A stretch of 64,000 nt of DNA, taken from the NCBI RefSeq assembly GCF_009789555.1, contig NZ_CP046902.1, positions 3,178,001 to 3,242,000 of the forward strand. The letters run 5' to 3'. The notes beneath the pieces were generated by a model. The model did not search any database and was not told the DNA's origin. It saw only the letters and a program-made list of their open reading frames with translations. Shown here piece by piece: positions 27,337 through 36,410 of the stretch. A program made the translations under genes and the position numbers. This stretch comes from Stutzerimonas stutzeri (GTDB lineage Bacteria; Pseudomonadota; Gammaproteobacteria; Pseudomonadales; Pseudomonadaceae). Each line of letters begins with the position of its first letter. Position 1 is the stretch's first letter.

Positions 27337-28302
27337 ATGAAAAAAGCTATCAGCGCCTCCCTTGCCTTCGCCGTCCTGGCAACAGCCGTTGGCGGTGCCT
27401 ATGCCGCCGAAACCGACTGGCCCACCCGCCCGGTGCAGGTGGTAGTCATCGCCAATGCCGGCGGCGATACCGACTTCAACGCGCGCACCATGGCCAAGTA
27501 CTTCACCAAGATCACCGGCGAAGCGATGGTCATCACCAACGTCGCCGGCGGTGGCGGCACCCTGGCCGCCGAGCAGGTCAAGCAGGCCGATCCCGACGGC
27601 AATACCATCCTGTTCACGCACACCGGCCAACTGATCGTCAACGAGGTCGCCGGGCTGACCGAAGACAGCCTCGATGCGTTCGATATCTGCTGTATCGCAG
27701 GGGTCGACAAGGGCACGGTCTTCGTCGCTTCGAAGAGTTCCGGGCTGACGTCGGTGGAGGACCTGATCGCCAAATCCAAGGCCGAACCGAGCAGCGTGAC
27801 CTACGGCACCGAGATGGGCAGCTACTCTCACCTGCAGGGATTGATGTTCGAAGGGCTGACCGACACCAAGCTGAAAATGGTCGACGCCGGCACCGTGTCG
27901 GAAAAGGTTGTGGCCCTGCTGGGCAATCGAATCGATCTGGCCGCCATCAGCTATGGCTCCGTCCAGGACTACGTCACCAGCGGCGAGATGGTCGCCCTGG
28001 GCCAGCCCAACGATGAACGCAACCCGCTGCTCGGCGAGGTGAAGACCTTCAAGGAACAGGGTGTCGACTTCGTGATGGAGAAGCCATACGTGGTCGCGTT
28101 CCCGGATGGCACCGACCCCGCCATCGTCGAAAAGATGGCAGGCATCGTCAAGCAGATCACCGAGATGCCCGAGTACGGCGAGGAGCTGCGCAAGACGTTC
28201 AAGCAGCCGGTGAGCTACTTCGACACCGAGCCTTCGATCGAGCGCCTGAGCAAAACGCGTGAACAGTTCATGCAGTACAAGGATGAGCTGCGTCAGCGCT
28301 GA
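27337..28302 (+). CDS. TctC-family periplasmic binding protein of a TTT transporter
   Basis: The 321-residue product has a signal peptide (residues 1-23, ending AYAAE) and the tripartite tricarboxylate transporter receptor fold: WPTRPVQVVVIANAGGDTDFNAR, NVAGGGGTLAAEQV and YGTEMGSYSHLQGLM. These proteins capture di- or tricarboxylates in the periplasm for the TctA/TctB membrane pair. An AGAGACCC-type site precedes the ATG. It directly follows gudD2 and precedes tctB and tctA, so an aldarate such as glucarate is the likely cargo; that is inferred from gene order. Confidence 0.92.
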   Translation: MKKAISASLAFAVLATAVGGAYAAETDWPTRPVQVVVIANAGGDTDFNARTMAKYFTKITGEAMVITNVAGGGGTLAAEQVKQADPDGNTILFTHTGQLIVNEVAGLTEDSLDAFDICCIAGVDKGTVFVASKSSGLTSVEDLIAKSKAEPSSVTYGTEMGSYSHLQGLMFEGLTDTKLKMVDAGTVSEKVVALLGNRIDLAAISYGSVQDYVTSGEMVALGQPNDERNPLLGEVKTFKEQGVDFVMEKPYVVAFPDGTDPAIVEKMAGIVKQITEMPEYGEELRKTFKQPVSYFDTEPSIERLSKTREQFMQYKDELRQR

Positions 28303-28319
28303 TGACACCGCAACGCCAT

Positions 28320-28341
28320 GCCGGGCGCACTCGCGCCCGGC
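28320..28341 (+). other. GC-rich hairpin between tctC and tctB
   Basis: A 9-bp perfect stem GCCGGGCGC / GCGCCCGGC with an ACTC loop begins 18 bp after the binding-protein stop and has no T run. It resembles stabilising or attenuating hairpins that make the binding protein more abundant than the membrane subunits. Confidence 0.6.
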
Positions 28342-28370
28342 AGCCTTCCCATCGACACGAGACCGGCACC

Positions 28371-28862
28371 ATGGAAACCTACAAGAGAAAGGAGTTACTG
28401 GTCGGAGCCCTGATGCTGGGCGCCGGCCTGTTCTACCTGTTCCTGACCATCAACCTTCCGCGCAAAGGCTTCATTGACGCTTCCACCGTGCCCTATGTGC
28501 TGTCCGTCGGCCTGTGCCTGCTGGGTGCACTGCAACTGCTGACCGCTGCCCGCGCCACGCACCCGCCTGCCGCCGCCTCCGACCCGGACGCAGAGCCGTC
28601 CGACGAAACGCCCGCGGATTACCCGACCGTGTTCAAGACACTGGGGCTGATCGCCGTGTATGTCGCGCTGATGCAGAAGGTCGGCTTTCCGATCATGACG
28701 GTGCTCTACCTGTATGCGCAGTTCATCGTCATCACGCCGCGCGAACGCAAGGTCAATCACATTGCTTATATCGTCATCGCCGTCGTTTCGTCGGCTGTCA
28801 TTTTCGTCACCTTCCGTCAGGGCTTCGATCTGATGCTCCCGACCGGCTTTCTGAAATTCTAG
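28371..28862 (+). CDS. TctB-family small membrane subunit
   Basis: I start at the ATG at 28371 (METYKRKELLVG), giving 163 residues; an upstream in-frame ATG overlaps the tctC stop and the hairpin. Four hydrophobic segments are visible, two before and two after a hydrophilic Pro/Asp-rich loop at residues 63-82 (AAASDPDAEPSDETP). This is the standard TctB topology. The subunit pairs with TctA in the inner membrane. It is 10 bp upstream of tctA. Confidence 0.88.
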   Translation: METYKRKELLVGALMLGAGLFYLFLTINLPRKGFIDASTVPYVLSVGLCLLGALQLLTAARATHPPAAASDPDAEPSDETPADYPTVFKTLGLIAVYVALMQKVGFPIMTVLYLYAQFIVITPRERKVNHIAYIVIAVVSSAVIFVTFRQGFDLMLPTGFLKF

Positions 28863-28872
28863 GAGACGGATC

Positions 28873-30393
28873 ATGATCGAACTCTTCCAGACTGGCTTCG
28901 CTGCGGTCTTTTCACCCTACATATTCATTCTGATCACGCTCGGCGTCGCCGTGGGTATCGTCTTCGGCGCGGTACCCGGCCTGTCGGCGACCATGGCCAT
29001 TGCGCTGTGCCTTCCGCTGACCTATGCGATGGGTCCGGCGGCCGGCCTGTCGCTTCTTGTGGCGCTGTTCGTGGGCGCCACGTCGGGCGGCCTGATTTCC
29101 GCGATTCTGCTGAAAATCCCCGGAACCCCCGCCTCCATCGCGACCACCTTCGATGGTGGGCCGATGATGGAGAAAGGCGAAGGTTTGAAGGCGCTCGGTG
29201 TGGGCGTGGTGTTCTCCTTTCTCGGCACCATCTTCAGCATCGTCGCCCTGTTGTCGATTGCCCCTTCGCTGGCCAAGGTGGCCCTGCGCTTCGGCCCGCA
29301 CGAGTACTTCGCCATCGCGATCTTCTCGCTGACGCTGATTGCCACGCTGTCCACCGGATCGCTGCTCAAGGGCATCTACGCGGGCACCCTGGGGTTTGCG
29401 TTTTCGACCGTGGGGATCGCGCCCGTCGACGCCATTCGCCGCTTCACTTTCGACTCGCCCAATCTCAATGGCGGCTTCGCCATGTTGACGGTGATGATCG
29501 GCATGTTCGCCGTGGCCGAGGTCATCAAGATTGCCGAAACCGGCCGATCTGCGCATAAAACCAAGGTCGCCACGGTGAGCATGAAAAACGTCAAAGGCTT
29601 CGGTTTTTCACTCAAGGAATTCTTCGGCCAGATCCCCAACGCGTTCCGCTCGGGGTTGATCGGGATCGGCATCGGCATCCTGCCCGGCATCGGTGCGGGC
29701 ACCTCCAACATCGTCTCCTACATCATCGCCAAGAAACGCTCCAAGCACCCCGAGCGATTCGGCAAGGGCGCGGTCGAGGGCGTGGTCGCCAGTGAGACCG
29801 CCAATAACGCAGGCATCGGCAGCGCGATGATTCCGCTGATGACGCTCGGCATTCCTGGCGACACCGTGACCGCGATCCTGCTCGGTGGGTTCATGATCCA
29901 TGGGATTCAGCCCGGACCACTCCTGTTCATCAGCCAGGGTGAGCTGGTCTACACGATCTTCGCGGCGCTGGTGCTCGCCTCGGTGATGATGCTGGTCCTG
30001 GAATTCTATGGCCTGCGTATCTTCATCAAGCTGTTGGCCGTGCCCAAGCACATTCTGCTGCCGATCATCCTCGTGCTGTGCGTCGTCGGCGCGTTCGGCC
30101 TGAGCAGTCGTGTGTTCGATGTCTGGACCATATTGCTGTTCGGTCTGATCGGCTATGGCTTCGTCAAGGGCGGCATGCCCGCGGCCCCCTTCATCATCGG
30201 TTTCATTCTCGGACCGATGGCCGAAACCAATTTGCGCCGTGGCTTGATGTTGTCCGACGGCAGCTTCATCGGCTTCCTCACCAACCCGATATCGGCCGCC
30301 TTTCTCGCGCTCGCGCTGCTTTCGGTGCTCTGGCACCTGTTCAGCGCATTGCGGGGTCGCAAGGGCGCTGTGGCCAAGCTGCAAGGCGCCTGA
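28873..30393 (+). CDS. TctA-family large permease subunit
   Basis: The 506-residue product has the size and hydrophobicity of TctA, with about 11-12 membrane segments. The family motif GAVPGLSATMAIALCLPLTY is at about residues 33-52, and the second copy LPGIGAGTSNIVSYIIAK near 268 gives the internal duplication typical of the family. With TctC and TctB it forms an ion-driven carboxylate uptake system. It ends the gudD2-tctCBA operon and converges on the talarate/galactarate dehydratase gene, with a terminator in between. Confidence 0.95.
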   Translation: MIELFQTGFAAVFSPYIFILITLGVAVGIVFGAVPGLSATMAIALCLPLTYAMGPAAGLSLLVALFVGATSGGLISAILLKIPGTPASIATTFDGGPMMEKGEGLKALGVGVVFSFLGTIFSIVALLSIAPSLAKVALRFGPHEYFAIAIFSLTLIATLSTGSLLKGIYAGTLGFAFSTVGIAPVDAIRRFTFDSPNLNGGFAMLTVMIGMFAVAEVIKIAETGRSAHKTKVATVSMKNVKGFGFSLKEFFGQIPNAFRSGLIGIGIGILPGIGAGTSNIVSYIIAKKRSKHPERFGKGAVEGVVASETANNAGIGSAMIPLMTLGIPGDTVTAILLGGFMIHGIQPGPLLFISQGELVYTIFAALVLASVMMLVLEFYGLRIFIKLLAVPKHILLPIILVLCVVGAFGLSSRVFDVWTILLFGLIGYGFVKGGMPAAPFIIGFILGPMAETNLRRGLMLSDGSFIGFLTNPISAAFLALALLSVLWHLFSALRGRKGAVAKLQGA

Positions 30394-30426
30394 TCCGAAG
30401 CCGCCATCGGCGGGCCAACGGGACGG

Positions 30427-30449
30427 GAACCGCGCTTCGGGCGCGGTTC
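30427..30449. terminator. Terminator hairpin between convergent tctA and dehydratase genes
   Basis: A perfect 9-bp stem GAACCGCGC / GCGCGGTTC with a TTCGG loop is followed by TTCG. The UUCG-like loop and strong stem suit termination on both strands although T runs are short. Confidence 0.7.
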
Positions 30450-30454
30450 TTCGT

Positions 30455-31594
30455 TCAGTTGCGCTTGCCAATACCCACCTCCGCCAGCGTCCAGCCGGCT
30501 ATCCGCTCGTGCAGACTCAGGCCAAGCCCTGGCCGGTCCGGCACGATCATCCGGCCATCGCGTATCTCCAGGCGTTCGTTGAACGCCGGCTCCAGCCACT
30601 CGAAGTGCTCCACCCAGGTCGCGTGCGGGTAGGCAGCGGCCAGATGCAGATGGATTTCCATGACAAAATGCGGCGCCATCACCATCCCGCGCTGCTCGGC
30701 GGCGCTCGCGACCTTGAGAAACGGCGTAATGCCGCCGAGTCGCGGCGCGTCCTGCATGATCACGTCGACCGCGCCGGTGTCGACATAGCCGAGCGCTTCG
30801 GCGGCGCTGGTGAGCATTTCACCCGTACCAATCGGGGTGTCCAACTGGGCGGCCAACGCGGCGTGCCCGGTGACGTCGTGGGCATCGAGCGGCTCCTCGA
30901 TCCACTCCAGGCGGTAGTTCTCCAGGGCTCGGCCCATGCGCAAGGCCGTGATGCGATCCCATTGCTGGTTGACATCCACCATCAGCGGAACGTCGTCGCC
31001 GAGCTGTTTGCGCAAGGCCTCGACCCGCTGGAGGTCGAGACGGGTGTCCGGCTGCCCGACCTTGATTTTCACACCGTCGATGCCACGCGCTCGCGACTGT
31101 AGCGCCTTGTCGATGACCTCTTCGATCGTGGCCTGCAGATAACCGCCCGAAGTGTTGTAACAGCGCACCGAACTGCGATGAGCGCCCAATAGCTTGGACA
31201 ATGGCAGTCCCGCCCGCCGCGCCTTGAGATCCCACAAGGCGGTGTCCGAGGCGGCGATGGCCTGCGCCGCAACGCCGCCTCGGCCAACCGACGCACTGGC
31301 CCAGGCCAGCATGTTCCAGAGACGGGCGATATCGTTGGGGTCTTCGCCGATCAGCAAGGGCGCGACTTCCTGCGCGTGGGCGTATTGCGCGGGCCCACCG
31401 GTACGCAGGCTGTAACTGAAACCGAGTCCCGTTTGGCCCTGGCTGGTTTCGATCTCGGCAAACAGCAGGCTGACCGATTGCAGCGGCTTCTGGCGACCGG
31501 TCGCCACCTTGGCGTCGCTCACGGGTTGCGAAAGCGGCAGTTCCACCGCCCGCAGGCCAACCCAGGTGATGTGATCGGGGCTGTAGGCGTTCAT
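30455..31594 (-). CDS. L-talarate/galactarate dehydratase-like enolase-superfamily enzyme
   Basis: The 379-residue product belongs to the mandelate racemase subgroup. The KxK lysines are in GVKIKVGQ near residue 175, metal ligands are in MVDVNQQWD, WIEEPLDAHD and GTGEML, and the catalytic histidine is in MAPHFVMEIHLHLAAAYP near residue 305. The run from DVNQQWD to EHFEWLEP follows closely what I recall of characterised L-talarate/galactarate dehydratases. It would add a second, non-GarD route for galactarate into the same keto acid. It is divergent from the LysR gene at 31705 and is probably controlled by it. Confidence 0.85.
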   Translation of the reverse strand: MNAYSPDHITWVGLRAVELPLSQPVSDAKVATGRQKPLQSVSLLFAEIETSQGQTGLGFSYSLRTGGPAQYAHAQEVAPLLIGEDPNDIARLWNMLAWASASVGRGGVAAQAIAASDTALWDLKARRAGLPLSKLLGAHRSSVRCYNTSGGYLQATIEEVIDKALQSRARGIDGVKIKVGQPDTRLDLQRVEALRKQLGDDVPLMVDVNQQWDRITALRMGRALENYRLEWIEEPLDAHDVTGHAALAAQLDTPIGTGEMLTSAAEALGYVDTGAVDVIMQDAPRLGGITPFLKVASAAEQRGMVMAPHFVMEIHLHLAAAYPHATWVEHFEWLEPAFNERLEIRDGRMIVPDRPGLGLSLHERIAGWTLAEVGIGKRN

Positions 31595-31704
31595 ATCGTC
31601 TCCAGAAGCAAAGCGGGTGAGGCAAGCCCGTGACCTATGTTGGACGGCACTATTGATGCCCGTCTAATCTAACCAGCCTCTGGATTGATACCGGAAATGA
31701 ATCA

Positions 31705-32610
31705 ATGTTCGATCTGGCACAGCTTCGTTGCTTCACCGCCCTGGCCACCGAGTTGAATTTCCGCCGTGCCGCCGAGCGCCTGAACATGACCCAACCGCCG
31801 CTGAGTCGGCAGATTCAACTGTTGGAACACCAACTGGGCGTCGCCCTGTTCACCCGCAGCACCCGCACAGTGGCCTTGACGGCAGCAGGTCGTGCCTTCT
31901 TCGTCGACGCCCAGGCGCTGCTGGAGCAAGCTCATCGAGCGACCCAGACCGCTCGCCTGACTGCACTCGGAGAACGCGGTACGGTTGGCATCGGTTTCGT
32001 TGCCAGTGCGGTGTATGACTTTCTGCCTCGGGTGGTCACACAGGCCCGGCATGAACGCCCTGGCGTACAGATCGCGCTGCAGGAAATGTCGACATTCGAG
32101 CAACTGCAAGCGCTGCATGCGCGGCGGATCGATCTGGCGATCGTGCGTGCCCCGTTGAACCAGCCAGGGCTGATCAGCGAGCGCCTGGTGTGCGAGCCGT
32201 TTATCCTGGCCGTGCCGTGCGAGCATGCGCTGGCCACACGGGAGCCGTTGACCCTGCCTGCCTTGCATGGCCAGCCGTTCATCCTCTATGCCCATGCGGC
32301 GTGGCAGCCGTTCAACGAACTGCTCACCGGCATGTTCCGCTCCAGCGCAGTGCAGCCGGACTACGTGCAGTCGCTCGGCAATACGCTCACCATCCTGTCG
32401 CTGGTCAACGCGGGCATGGGGCTGGCCCTGGTGCCACGCAGCGCCAGTGCGGTGAGCTTCAAGCGGGTGTGCTGGCGCGCCATCGAGCTGCCGCGCGGCG
32501 TGCATAGCGAATTGCATCTGGCCTGGCGTGAGGACAACGACAACCCCGCCGTTGCCGCGCTTCGCGACGCAGTGCGCCAGTCGGCCCGCGATGCCGCTCA
32601 GGCGCGCTGA
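31705..32610 (+). CDS. LysR-family transcriptional regulator
   Basis: The 301-residue product has an N-terminal winged helix-turn-helix (MFDLAQLRCFTALATELNF and RLNMTQPPLSRQIQLLEHQ, residues 1-60) and an effector-binding domain beginning at GTVGIGFVASAVYDFLP near residue 92. It is divergent from the enolase-superfamily dehydratase with a 110-bp gap, the classic arrangement for a LysR activator and its target. The effector is probably galactarate or a related acid. No clear T-N11-A box stood out in the short gap. Confidence 0.92.
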   Translation: MFDLAQLRCFTALATELNFRRAAERLNMTQPPLSRQIQLLEHQLGVALFTRSTRTVALTAAGRAFFVDAQALLEQAHRATQTARLTALGERGTVGIGFVASAVYDFLPRVVTQARHERPGVQIALQEMSTFEQLQALHARRIDLAIVRAPLNQPGLISERLVCEPFILAVPCEHALATREPLTLPALHGQPFILYAHAAWQPFNELLTGMFRSSAVQPDYVQSLGNTLTILSLVNAGMGLALVPRSASAVSFKRVCWRAIELPRGVHSELHLAWREDNDNPAVAALRDAVRQSARDAAQAR

Positions 32611-32617
32611 CCCACCT

Positions 32618-32644
32618 CGGCCGGCTGTACCGTCCAGCCGGCCG
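32618..32644 (+). terminator. Long hairpin after lysR
   Basis: A 10-bp stem CGGCCGGCTG / CAGCCGGCCG with a 7-base loop lies 8 bp after the LysR stop. The T run is weak. Confidence 0.6.
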
Positions 32645-32898
32645 TCGTTCCGCTCGCGCCTTATGTCGTCATACAACCCTGCATCAATCAACCCGTCGCT
32701 TCATCGCCCGACAATCGGCATCCGCTGCTCGACTTTAGTGGAATGTGATTGCTCGGCGGCGCCCTATAGCGTGGTCCACAGAACGCGACCCGTTCACGAG
32801 ACAAACCCAGAGTCTATGCGCTCTACAGCCCGAATGACCTGGCCGCTCCGGCGCGTTTGGAGTGTCTGATGCGGCCATGAAAGGATTACGGTGACGGG

Positions 32899-32928
32899 TT
32901 GACAAAAATCAGGAGCGGCGGAAATAAT
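32899..32928 (+). promoter_or_regulatory. Promoter of the udh operon
   Basis: TTGACA at 32899-32904 and AATAAT at 32923-32928 are separated by 18 bp. The operator begins eight bases further on. The 250 bp upstream of it (32645-32898) hold no gene; GTCGTCATACAAC at 32665-32677 is a weaker relative of the operator half. Confidence 0.6.
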
Positions 32929-32936
32929 CGGCGCAA

Positions 32937-32956
32937 GTCATCCGACAACAGATGAC
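32937..32956 (+). promoter_or_regulatory. 20-bp inverted-repeat operator before udh
   Basis: GTCATCCGACAACAGATGAC is GTCATC-N8-GATGAC, the twin of the site at 25574 (same spacing, same GACAAC core, both preceded by CAA). It covers the expected transcription start, which points to repression relieved by a pathway intermediate. Confidence 0.62.
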
Positions 32957-32987
32957 ATCAAAAACAATAAGCGATGGGCAGACCACA

Positions 32988-33812
32988 ATGACAAGCACGA
33001 CGACCGTTCCCACACCCTTCAACCGCCTCCTGCTGACAGGCGCCGCAGGAGGGTTGGGCAAGGTGTTACGCGAAACGCTACGCCCCTACGCCAGGATCAT
33101 CCGCCTTTCCGATATCGCCGAAATGGAACCGCCTGCCAGCAGCCAGGAAGAAGTGGTGCAGTGCAACCTTGCCGACAAAGCCGCCGTGCATGCGCTCTGC
33201 GAAGGCGTCGATGCGATCGCACACTTCGGCGGCGTTTCAGTGGAGCGCCCCTTCGAAGAGATACTCGAGGCCAACATCCGCGGCGTGTTCCATATCTACG
33301 AAGCCGCACGCACACACGGCATCAAGCGCGTCATCTTCGCCAGTTCCAACCATGTCATCGGCTTTCACAAGCAGACCGAAACCCTCGACGCCAACGCCCC
33401 GCGCCGACCGGACAGCTACTACGGCCTGTCCAAATCCTATGGCGAGGACATGGCGAGCTTCTATTTCGATCGCTACGGCATCGAGACCGTCAGCATCCGC
33501 ATCGGCTCTTCGTTTCCTGAGCCACTCAACCGTCGCATGATGGCGACCTGGCTCAGCTACCGGGACCTGACCGATCTGATCGGCCGCTCGCTGTTTACGC
33601 CCGACGTGGGTCACACCGTCGTGTACGGTGCCTCGGCGAACCGTGATGTCTGGTGGGACAACCACTTGGCGGCACACCTCGGCTTCCAGCCCCGGGATAC
33701 CTCCGAAGTGTTCCGCGACAAGATCGAAGCGCAGCCGCCCTATGCGCCCAATGATCCTGCCCTGATCTACCAGGGAGGAGCGTTCTGCGAAGCAGGCCCC
33801 TTCGACGATTGA
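32988..33812 (+). CDS. udh: Uronate dehydrogenase
   Basis: From the ATG at 32988 the product is 274 residues, matching known Pseudomonas Udh; the ATG at 32952 overlaps the operator and is rejected. It is an extended short-chain dehydrogenase: TGAAGGLGKVL binds NAD near residue 16, FASSNHVIGF holds the catalytic serine region, and YYGLSKSYGEDM holds the Tyr and Lys near residues 147-151. The whole sequence follows what I recall of the characterised Pseudomonas syringae enzyme. It oxidises D-galacturonate or D-glucuronate to the aldarolactone. It starts an operon with the SMP-30 lactonase and the dctPQM TRAP transporter, forming a complete uptake and oxidation unit. Confidence 0.95.
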   Translation: MTSTTTVPTPFNRLLLTGAAGGLGKVLRETLRPYARIIRLSDIAEMEPPASSQEEVVQCNLADKAAVHALCEGVDAIAHFGGVSVERPFEEILEANIRGVFHIYEAARTHGIKRVIFASSNHVIGFHKQTETLDANAPRRPDSYYGLSKSYGEDMASFYFDRYGIETVSIRIGSSFPEPLNRRMMATWLSYRDLTDLIGRSLFTPDVGHTVVYGASANRDVWWDNHLAAHLGFQPRDTSEVFRDKIEAQPPYAPNDPALIYQGGAFCEAGPFDD

Positions 33813-33854
33813 TCGCTTCCCCGCCACGCCGCGAACAACAACAAGAGAATCGCC

Positions 33855-34754
33855 ATGGCACACCAGGCAGAACTGATAGTCGATGCACAGAACGCAACCG
33901 GTGAAAGCCCGGTGTGGATCGCCTCCGAGCAGGCGCTCTACTGGGTGGACATTCCGAATCGCCAGCTGCTGCGCTGGAAGGCCGCGGATGGGTCAGTGAC
34001 CCGCTGGACGGGCGAACAGATGATTGGCTGTATCGCACACCGCCAGGGCGACGCGAATCGCTGGGTCGCCGGCATGGAAGACGGCCTCTACGATGTCGTT
34101 GCGCAGGATGACGGCACGCTCAGCGCCACCCGCCTCGCCGATGTGCGGCACAGCCACGCGGCCATGCGTTTCAACGACGGCCGCTGCGACCGCCAGGGTC
34201 GCTTCTGGGCCGGCACCATGGCCCTGGACATGGCTGCCGGCATCCCCGCTGGCGCGCTGTATCGGCTTGACGGCGAGGCGCGTGGCGAACCGCTGGCGGC
34301 CCAGATGAATGATTTCATCGTGCCCAACGGACTCGGCTTCAGCCCGGACGGCCGGACCATGTACCTCTCCGACTCGCATCCGGGCGTACAGCTCATCTGG
34401 GCGTTCGATTACGACCTCGACAGCGGCACGCCCAGCAATCGCCGTCTGTTCGTCGACATGAACGCCTATCCCGGCCGGCCTGACGGCGCTGCCGTGGATA
34501 TCGATGGCTGCTACTGGATCTGCGGCAACGACGCAGGACTGATCCACCGCTTCACCCCCGATGGGCGTCTCGATCGGTCGCTGCAGGTCCCGGTGAAAAA
34601 ACCCGCCATGTGCGCCTTCGGAGGGCCTGGCCTGGACACCCTCTTCGTCACGTCCATCCGTCCGGGCGGCGATCTCTCCGATCAGCCACTGGCCGGCGGT
34701 TTGTTCGCACTGCACGCCGGCGTCGCCGGACTGGAGGAACCCCGCTTTCGCTAA
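33855..34754 (+). CDS. SMP-30/gluconolactonase-family lactonase
   Basis: The 299-residue product is a six-bladed beta-propeller of the SMP-30 family. Metal ligands expected in the family are visible: the glutamate in ATGESPVWIASEQALYWVD near residue 17, the asparagine in IVPNGLGFSPDG and the aspartate in GRPDGAAVDIDGCYW. In this operon it most likely opens the galactaro- or glucarolactone released by Udh to the free aldarate. The substrate is assigned from position, 42 bp after udh. An AAGAGA site precedes the ATG. Confidence 0.9.
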   Translation: MAHQAELIVDAQNATGESPVWIASEQALYWVDIPNRQLLRWKAADGSVTRWTGEQMIGCIAHRQGDANRWVAGMEDGLYDVVAQDDGTLSATRLADVRHSHAAMRFNDGRCDRQGRFWAGTMALDMAAGIPAGALYRLDGEARGEPLAAQMNDFIVPNGLGFSPDGRTMYLSDSHPGVQLIWAFDYDLDSGTPSNRRLFVDMNAYPGRPDGAAVDIDGCYWICGNDAGLIHRFTPDGRLDRSLQVPVKKPAMCAFGGPGLDTLFVTSIRPGGDLSDQPLAGGLFALHAGVAGLEEPRFR

Positions 34755-34840
34755 CGTTTCACTCACTCAGGACAGGCTTGCAGTCGCCCGGCCTTGACGC
34801 TCCAACGCTGCACACCAACAACAACAACATGGAGATCCAC

Positions 34841-35815
34841 ATGAACTTCAAACGCAAGTTGCTCATCGCTGCACTCCCCCTCGCCTTCTGCCTGTCCAGC
34901 GCGGCCCATGCAGCCATGACACTGAAAATCGCTGAAATCCACCCGGCCGGTTATCCGACCGTCGTGGCTCAGGAAAACATGGGCAAGAAAATCGAGGAGG
35001 CCACCAACGGTGAGCTCAAGTTCCGCATGTTCTCAGGCGGCGTGCTTGGCTCGGAGAAGGAAGTGGTCGAACAGGTCCAGATCGGTGCGGTGCAGATGAC
35101 ACGCGTCAGCCTGGGCACACTCGGACCGGTCGTACCGGACGTCAACGCATTCAACATGCCCTTCGTATTCCGCGATCACGACCACATGCGCAAAGTGATC
35201 GACGGTGAAATCGGCCAGGAGATTCTCGACAAGATCACCGACTCCGAATTCAACATGGTCGGCCTGGCATGGATGGACGGCGGCGTGCGCAACCTCTACA
35301 CCAAGGAGCCGGTGCGCAACCTCGAAGACCTCAAGGGCATGAAGATTCGTGTGATGGGCAACCCGCTGTTCATCGACACCCTGAACGCCATGGGTGCGCA
35401 GGGCGTGGCGATGAATACCGGCGAAATTTTCAGCGCCCTGCAGACCGGTGTGGTCGATGGCGCCGAGAACAACCCGCCGACCATGCTCGAGCACAACCAC
35501 TTCCGCGCCGCGAAGAACTATTCGCTGACCGGTCACCTGATTCTTCCCGAGCCGATCGTGATGTCCAAGGCGACCTGGAACAAGCTCACCCCCGAGCAGC
35601 AGGAAATCGTCAAGAAGTACGCCAAGGAAGCGCAGATGGAGGAGCGCAAGCTGTGGGACGAGAAAACCGCCAGCAGCGAAGCCAAGCTCAAGGAAGAAGG
35701 CGTGACCTTCATCGAGGTGGATAAAAAACCCTTCTACGATGCGACCGCCCCGGTCCGCGAGAAGTACGGCGCGCCTTACGCCGAGCTGATCAAGCGTATC
35801 GAAGCCGTCCAGTAA
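34841..35815 (+). CDS. DctP-family TRAP transporter binding protein
   Basis: I use the ATG at 34841, preceded by GGAG, for a 324-residue product with a signal peptide ending SSAAHAAM. The mature protein has the TRAP receptor pattern: LKIAEIHPAGYPTVVAQENM, GGVLGSEKEVVEQVQIG, LKGMKIRVMGNPLFIDTLNA with the conserved arginine that binds the substrate carboxylate near residue 168, and NPPTMLEHNHF. It should bind a uronate or aldarate in the periplasm. It follows the lactonase gene and precedes dctQM. Confidence 0.93.
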   Translation: MNFKRKLLIAALPLAFCLSSAAHAAMTLKIAEIHPAGYPTVVAQENMGKKIEEATNGELKFRMFSGGVLGSEKEVVEQVQIGAVQMTRVSLGTLGPVVPDVNAFNMPFVFRDHDHMRKVIDGEIGQEILDKITDSEFNMVGLAWMDGGVRNLYTKEPVRNLEDLKGMKIRVMGNPLFIDTLNAMGAQGVAMNTGEIFSALQTGVVDGAENNPPTMLEHNHFRAAKNYSLTGHLILPEPIVMSKATWNKLTPEQQEIVKKYAKEAQMEERKLWDEKTASSEAKLKEEGVTFIEVDKKPFYDATAPVREKYGAPYAELIKRIEAVQ

Positions 35816-35842
35816 CCCGTTCCCTCTGAAAAGCCTCGCGGC

Positions 35843-35860
35843 GACGGGTTTGCGCCCGTC
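35843..35860 (+). other. Hairpin between dctP and dctQ
   Basis: GACGGG / CCCGTC with a 6-base loop, extended by imperfect pairing on both sides, lies 28 bp after the binding-protein stop. It has no T run. Like the tctC-tctB hairpin, it may raise binding-protein output over the membrane subunits. Confidence 0.5.
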
Positions 35861-35882
35861 GTCGCGCCTGTGGTGAAGCCTG

Positions 35883-36410
35883 ATGAAAAACACGCTGCTG
35901 CGCGTCAACGACGCGATCTACATGACCTGTATCTGGGTCGCGGGGCTGGCCATTGTGGTCATGTCTTTGATCATCCCCTGGGGGATCTTCGCGCGCTACG
36001 TGCTGGGCTCCGGTGGCGGCTGGCCCGAGCCGGTGGCCATCCTGCTGATGGTGATCTTCACCTTCGTTGGCGCTGCGGCCAGCTATCGGGCCGCGGCCCA
36101 TATGGCGGTGACGATGTTCACCGACCGCCTGCCCGAGCATCTGCACCGCCATATCGAACTGCTGGTGCAGATCCTGATGGGCATCATCTGCCTGTTCATG
36201 ACGATCTGGGGCGTCAAGCTGTGCATCGCCACCTGGAACCAGTTCATGAGCACGTTGCCGACGTTGCGTGTCGGCATCACCTATTCCCCGATCCCGGTGG
36301 GCGGCGCCATTACGCTGCTGTTCGTGATCGAACGAATCCTGTTCGGCGATCAGAGCCATCGACGCGCAGTCAACTACGAGCTGGTCGAAGACAGCAAGGA
36401 GGCGGTGTAA
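35883..36410 (+). CDS. DctQ-family TRAP small permease subunit
   Basis: The 175-residue protein has four membrane helices, the DctQ norm, with GIFARYVLGSGGGWPEPVA near residue 34 matching the family's R-Y-x-G-x-x-x-x-W-x-E motif. It ends with a TAA that overlaps the ATG of dctM by one base, so the two are translationally coupled. With DctM it forms the sodium-driven membrane unit. Confidence 0.92.
   Translation: MKNTLLRVNDAIYMTCIWVAGLAIVVMSLIIPWGIFARYVLGSGGGWPEPVAILLMVIFTFVGAAASYRAAAHMAVTMFTDRLPEHLHRHIELLVQILMGIICLFMTIWGVKLCIATWNQFMSTLPTLRVGITYSPIPVGGAITLLFVIERILFGDQSHRRAVNYELVEDSKEAV

Noticed and set aside
27160..28308. 382-codon open frame opposite tctC
   Set aside because: Antisense shadow of a well-supported binding-protein gene.
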